Both the position numbers and the translations under genes were made by a program. A DNA stretch of 6,154 nt from Akkermansiaceae bacterium UBA6138. Its GTDB lineage: Bacteria > Verrucomicrobiota > Verrucomicrobiia > Verrucomicrobiales > DEV007. Shown here one piece after another: positions 6,132 through 6,154 of this stretch. Numbering within the stretch: position 1 is the stretch's first letter; every line of letters starts with the position of its first letter. The notes under the pieces are model-generated. The model searched no databases and had not been told where the DNA came from. It saw nothing but the letters and a program-made list of their open reading frames with translations. The stretch lies in contig DIVG01000048.1 in assembly GCA_002422425.1 (NCBI GenBank), forward strand, positions 1 to 6,154, read 5' to 3'.

Positions 6132-6154
6132 GAATCACCTTCATGACGTCCCGG

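Noticed and set aside
1..6154. CRISPR arrays, tRNA or rRNA genes, transposases, attachment sites
   Set aside because: No regularly spaced repeats, no tRNA-like arms in the short gaps, and no mobile-element proteins were seen; nearly all sequence is accounted for by the five genes.

Overview
The window is GC-rich, about 60% by eye, and densely coding. It holds five protein genes and short intergenic gaps. The protein families (a large two-domain esterase-type hydrolase, a Tat-exported xylose-isomerase-like TIM barrel, a DUF5069 protein and a secreted beta-helix protein) point to a Planctomycetota/Verrucomicrobiota-type bacterium, with Verrucomicrobiota more likely. This is inferred from remembered family distributions; there is no rRNA or other marker here to prove it.

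Layout. Positions 1-1923 (+) carry the 3' part of an alpha/beta hydrolase gene whose start lies left of the window. A short convergent gap (1924-1964) holds a perfect-arm hairpin followed by a T run. The rest is read from the minus strand, right to left. It begins with a Tat-signal sugar isomerase/epimerase-like TIM barrel (6032-4986). A DUF5069 protein follows (4941-4498). Next is a signal-peptide-bearing right-handed beta-helix protein resembling glycoside hydrolase family 28 (4501-3113). Last is a zinc-dependent NADP alcohol dehydrogenase/aldehyde reductase of the YahK/CAD type (3014-1965). The first three are tightly packed (gaps of 44 nt and then a 4-nt overlap) and look like one operon. 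The dehydrogenase is set off by a 98-nt gap rich in inverted repeats and may have its own promoter.

How the genes may work together. An exported GH28-like beta-helix enzyme, an exported TIM-barrel isomerase/epimerase-like protein, an esterase-like hydrolase and a cytoplasmic aldehyde reductase fit a role in breaking down or modifying plant- or algal-type polysaccharides. No substrate can be read from the sequence, and no transporter, regulator or sulfatase lies in the window to narrow it down. The DUF5069 protein is the unexplained member.

I found no CRISPR array, tRNA, rRNA, insertion sequence or phage gene. The most unusual points are the degenerate second hydrolase domain, the GH28-like protein that keeps the three Asp positions but lacks the usual His-Gly motif, the dyad-rich gap before the dehydrogenase, and a short outer-membrane-protein-like C-terminal tail with upstream stops at the right edge.
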